Below are positions 15,582-17,599 of a DNA stretch of 17,599 bases, piece by piece (the first letter of the stretch is position 1; each line of letters begins with the position of its first letter). The notes under the pieces were generated by a model. That model was not told the DNA's origin. It did not search any database and saw nothing but the letters and a program-made list of their open reading frames with translations. The stretch is from NCBI GenBank assembly GCA_003695215.1, contig RFIM01000202.1, forward strand, positions 1-17,599. The letters run 5' to 3'. The translations under genes were made by a program, and so were the position numbers. This DNA comes from Chloroflexota bacterium (GTDB lineage Bacteria; Chloroflexota; Anaerolineae; Aggregatilineales; UBA2796).

Positions 15582-17599
15582 TTAGGCAGAGGCGGCATGA
15601 GCGTTCATGCTGTCTCTTGTATCGAAGATCGGCAGCTGCACGTAAAAGGCGCTGCCTGCGTCAGGCGCGCTTTCCACCCAGATGCGCCCGTTGTGCGCCT
15701 CGATAATGCGCCGCACCATCGCCAAGCCTAAGCCGACGCCGCCAAAACGCCGCGTGATGCCGCTCTCGACCTGGTAGCCGCGCTCAAAAATGCGCTCGTG
15801 TAGCTCCGCAGGAATGCCGATGCCGTGATCGCGAACGCAGATCAAGACGCTGTGAGCACTATCTTGCAGAACTTTCACCTCGATTCGAGCGCCTTCGGGA
15901 CTGAACTTGATAGCGTTATCTAGCAGCTGCTCTAGCACAATCAGCAAGTGCGTTTCATCGCCGCGCGCAGGCGGAACCTGGTCGGCAATCTCGAGCGCGA
16001 TCTCAAGCTGCAGCTCGCCTGCCAACATCCGCACCTTGCGCACAGCTTGCGCTGTCAGGCGCGCCAGATCGACCGCTGTGAAATGCAGATCGTCGGCGCT
16101 GAGCGCTTGGACAATCACGATCTCATCCACAATGCCTGCCAATTGTGCGCTCCAGCCAAGGGCCGCGCGCAGCGAGTTATGCTGCTCAGCATTCAGCGCG
16201 CCGTACATCTCATCATCCAGAATCTGCAGCTGCATCATGATCTTATGAAGCGGCGTTTTCAGCTCGTGCGAGAGACTCTGCAGCAGGTCGTCTTTCAGGC
16301 GCTCAGAGCGGCGTAGCTCGTCGTAAGTTTGCTGTAAAGCCATGGCGCGCTGCTGCAACGATTGATATAGCGAGGCTTTTTCGAGCGCCGCTGCAGCCAC
16401 GACCGATAAATTTTCCAGGAATTCCACGTCATCGCGGCTGAATGCGCCTTCAGAAGGCGCCAGCACTTCCAAAACGCCGACCAATTTATCTGCCACGATC
16501 AGTGGCAAGGCCAGCGCATCGCCGCTGGAAGTCACGGCGATCTCATTGCGCTGCTGTGAGCTAGAGTGCAGTTGTGAGCGCCGCTCTAGAGCGGCGCGGC
16601 CTGCCAAGCTATGACCTAAATGGACGAGGGTTGGGCGCGTATTCGGTGTGCTCAGGCTCTCTTCTGTCAGGATGTAGAACAGCTCAGCGTGCTCCGAGGC
16701 AGGCAAGAATACATTGGCTTGCGTAGAGCCGATTATCTCGCGGATAGTGTGCAGCAACAGCGCGATCACGCGCTGCTGATCGAAGGTCGCATTGAGCGCT
16801 TGCGCAGCTCGGTTCAGCGCTTGCAGCCGCTCGCTTTGCTGTTCAAGCGCCTGCTCGCGTTGTTTTTGCTCAGTCAGGTCACTCAGGACCAGAATGGTGA
16901 GTTCTGAGCTGTTGCTTTGCATCGTGGCGCGCGACATCAGCACAGGCACGCTACGCCCTTCCCGCGTGACTAATTGCTGGCTGAATTTGAGCGTGCCGCG
17001 GCCGTTGCGTTGCAAATTGCGCACCAGCTGATCGCGCGTGCTGGCATGGAAGAGCATTCCGACACTCTTGCCATAGAGTTCTTCACGCGCATAGCCCGAT
17101 ATCAGAAGCAAGCGGTTGTTCACGTATTGCATGCGCGCTTGTTCATCTAGAACCAGCAGGCTATCGCCCATTGTATCTAGGACGCGCTTCAGGAAGGTTT
17201 GATCGGCGCGCATCTGCGCCTCGTGCGCGGCAATTGAGGCCATCAGGCGTCGGTTTTGAAGCGCTGTGCAGGCCTGCATTGAGAGAATCTTGATCAAGCT
17301 CGCGTTCTGCCAGTGTTCTACGTTGGCACGTTCATCAGTTGCTAGCACCAGCAGGCCTAGCGGCGTCTGTGCGGCGTAGAGAGGCAACACGTGAAGGTAA
17401 GCGTGGCGCAGTTGGTTGAAAGCGCGCGCCAAACGCAAGCCATCAGGCAATGAGCGCAACTCTGCGATAGGCAAATTCAGCCGCACTGAGCCTGCCATCA
17501 GCAAGGTGGCCAGGGCGTTGGTCTGCGGCTCAAGTGGAAAACGAGAATGCCGAGCGGCTGTGCCGTGCAAGCGCCACAAAAAGACTTCAGCGGCGCTAT
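15582..17599 (-). CDS. GAF-PAS-GAF sensor histidine kinase (5' end cut by window edge)
   Basis: The frame is open to the right edge, about 671 residues, and the missing start lies outside. A TTG at 17579 is internal: the codons before it (read as AEVFLW) already belong to the first GAF domain. Order: GAF (to about 17230), PAS with LDTMGDSLLVLDEQARMQYV (about 17200-16860), a linker helix, a second GAF (about 16820-16390), a coiled coil, then HisKA with SHELKTP (phospho-acceptor His codon at 16266-16268). The HATPase_c domain follows, with the N box LLDNAIKFSPEG (about 15895-15930), G1 DHGIGIP (about 15810-15830), and G2 GGVGLGLAM (about 15717-15743). No membrane segment is visible, so this part is cytosolic. 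No partner response regulator is in the window. The kinase ends with TAA at 15584-15582. Confidence 0.92.
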   Translation of the reverse strand, partial: SAAEVFLWRLHGTAARHSRFPLEPQTNALATLLMAGSVRLNLPIAELRSLPDGLRLARAFNQLRHAYLHVLPLYAAQTPLGLLVLATDERANVEHWQNASLIKILSMQACTALQNRRLMASIAAHEAQMRADQTFLKRVLDTMGDSLLVLDEQARMQYVNNRLLLISGYAREELYGKSVGMLFHASTRDQLVRNLQRNGRGTLKFSQQLVTREGRSVPVLMSRATMQSNSSELTILVLSDLTEQKQREQALEQQSERLQALNRAAQALNATFDQQRVIALLLHTIREIIGSTQANVFLPASEHAELFYILTEESLSTPNTRPTLVHLGHSLAGRAALERRSQLHSSSQQRNEIAVTSSGDALALPLIVADKLVGVLEVLAPSEGAFSRDDVEFLENLSVVAAAALEKASLYQSLQQRAMALQQTYDELRRSERLKDDLLQSLSHELKTPLHKIMMQLQILDDEMYGALNAEQHNSLRAALGWSAQLAGIVDEIVIVQALSADDLHFTAVDLARLTAQAVRKVRMLAGELQLEIALEIADQVPPARGDETHLLIVLEQLLDNAIKFSPEGARIEVKVLQDSAHSVLICVRDHGIGIPAELHERIFERGYQVESGITRRFGGVGLGLAMVRRIIEAHNGRIWVESAPDAGSAFYVQLPIFDTRDSMNAHAASA

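Noticed and set aside
17577..17579. TTG as the start of the histidine kinase
   Set aside because: The frame stays open to the window edge and the residues before the TTG already look like the start of a GAF domain, so the gene is cut by the edge.

Overview
The window is a GC-rich bacterial chromosome segment with dense, mostly housekeeping-type genes. I see no phage, transposase, plasmid or CRISPR hallmark. The best guess for the source is a Chloroflexota (Anaerolineae-like) bacterium. This rests on exported proteins with Thr/Pro-rich linkers (a TPR protein and an SH3b/CARDB lipoprotein), a 2TM-domain protein, and a multi-domain GAF/PAS histidine kinase. It is an inference from style; no rRNA marker is present.

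Layout. Positions 1-2141 (minus) hold the N-terminal 713 residues of a membrane-anchored TPR protein that runs off the left edge. A divergent promoter region (2142-2300) separates it from a plus-strand run at 2301-7572. That run holds a SerB-like HAD phosphatase, an Hsp70-like protein with eroded ATPase motifs, a HEAT-repeat protein, a TrmH/SpoU RNA methyltransferase, a small 2TM protein, and an AT-rich orphan membrane protein with a Gly/Asp tail. The first four are joined by 1-nt and 4-nt overlaps or a 6-nt gap and look like one translationally coupled operon. Convergent to this, on the minus strand, lie an SsnA-type aminohydrolase (7582-8922, own promoter) and UDP-glucose 6-dehydrogenase (9019-10344).

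A compact divergent promoter region (10396-10454) drives ugd leftward and a DUF3267-type HExxH membrane protease rightward (10474-11100). The protease gene overlaps, tail to tail, an SH3b/CARDB lipoprotein (11085-12302, minus). Further right on the minus strand are a GDP-L-fucose synthase (12461-13423), the chaperone HtpG/Hsp90 (13540-15405, with a hairpin after its stop and repeated elements in its promoter region), and a histidine kinase cut by the right edge (15582-17599).

How the genes fit together. ugd and the fucose synthase both make nucleotide sugars (UDP-glucuronate, GDP-fucose) for surface polysaccharide. The TPR protein, lipoprotein, protease and kinase are envelope or sensory proteins. 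HtpG and the Hsp70-like/HEAT pair are protein-handling genes. The two least explained loci are the eroded Hsp70 plus HEAT pair and the compositionally foreign 293-residue protein with the Gly/Asp tail. All similarities come from reading motifs by eye; no database search was run.
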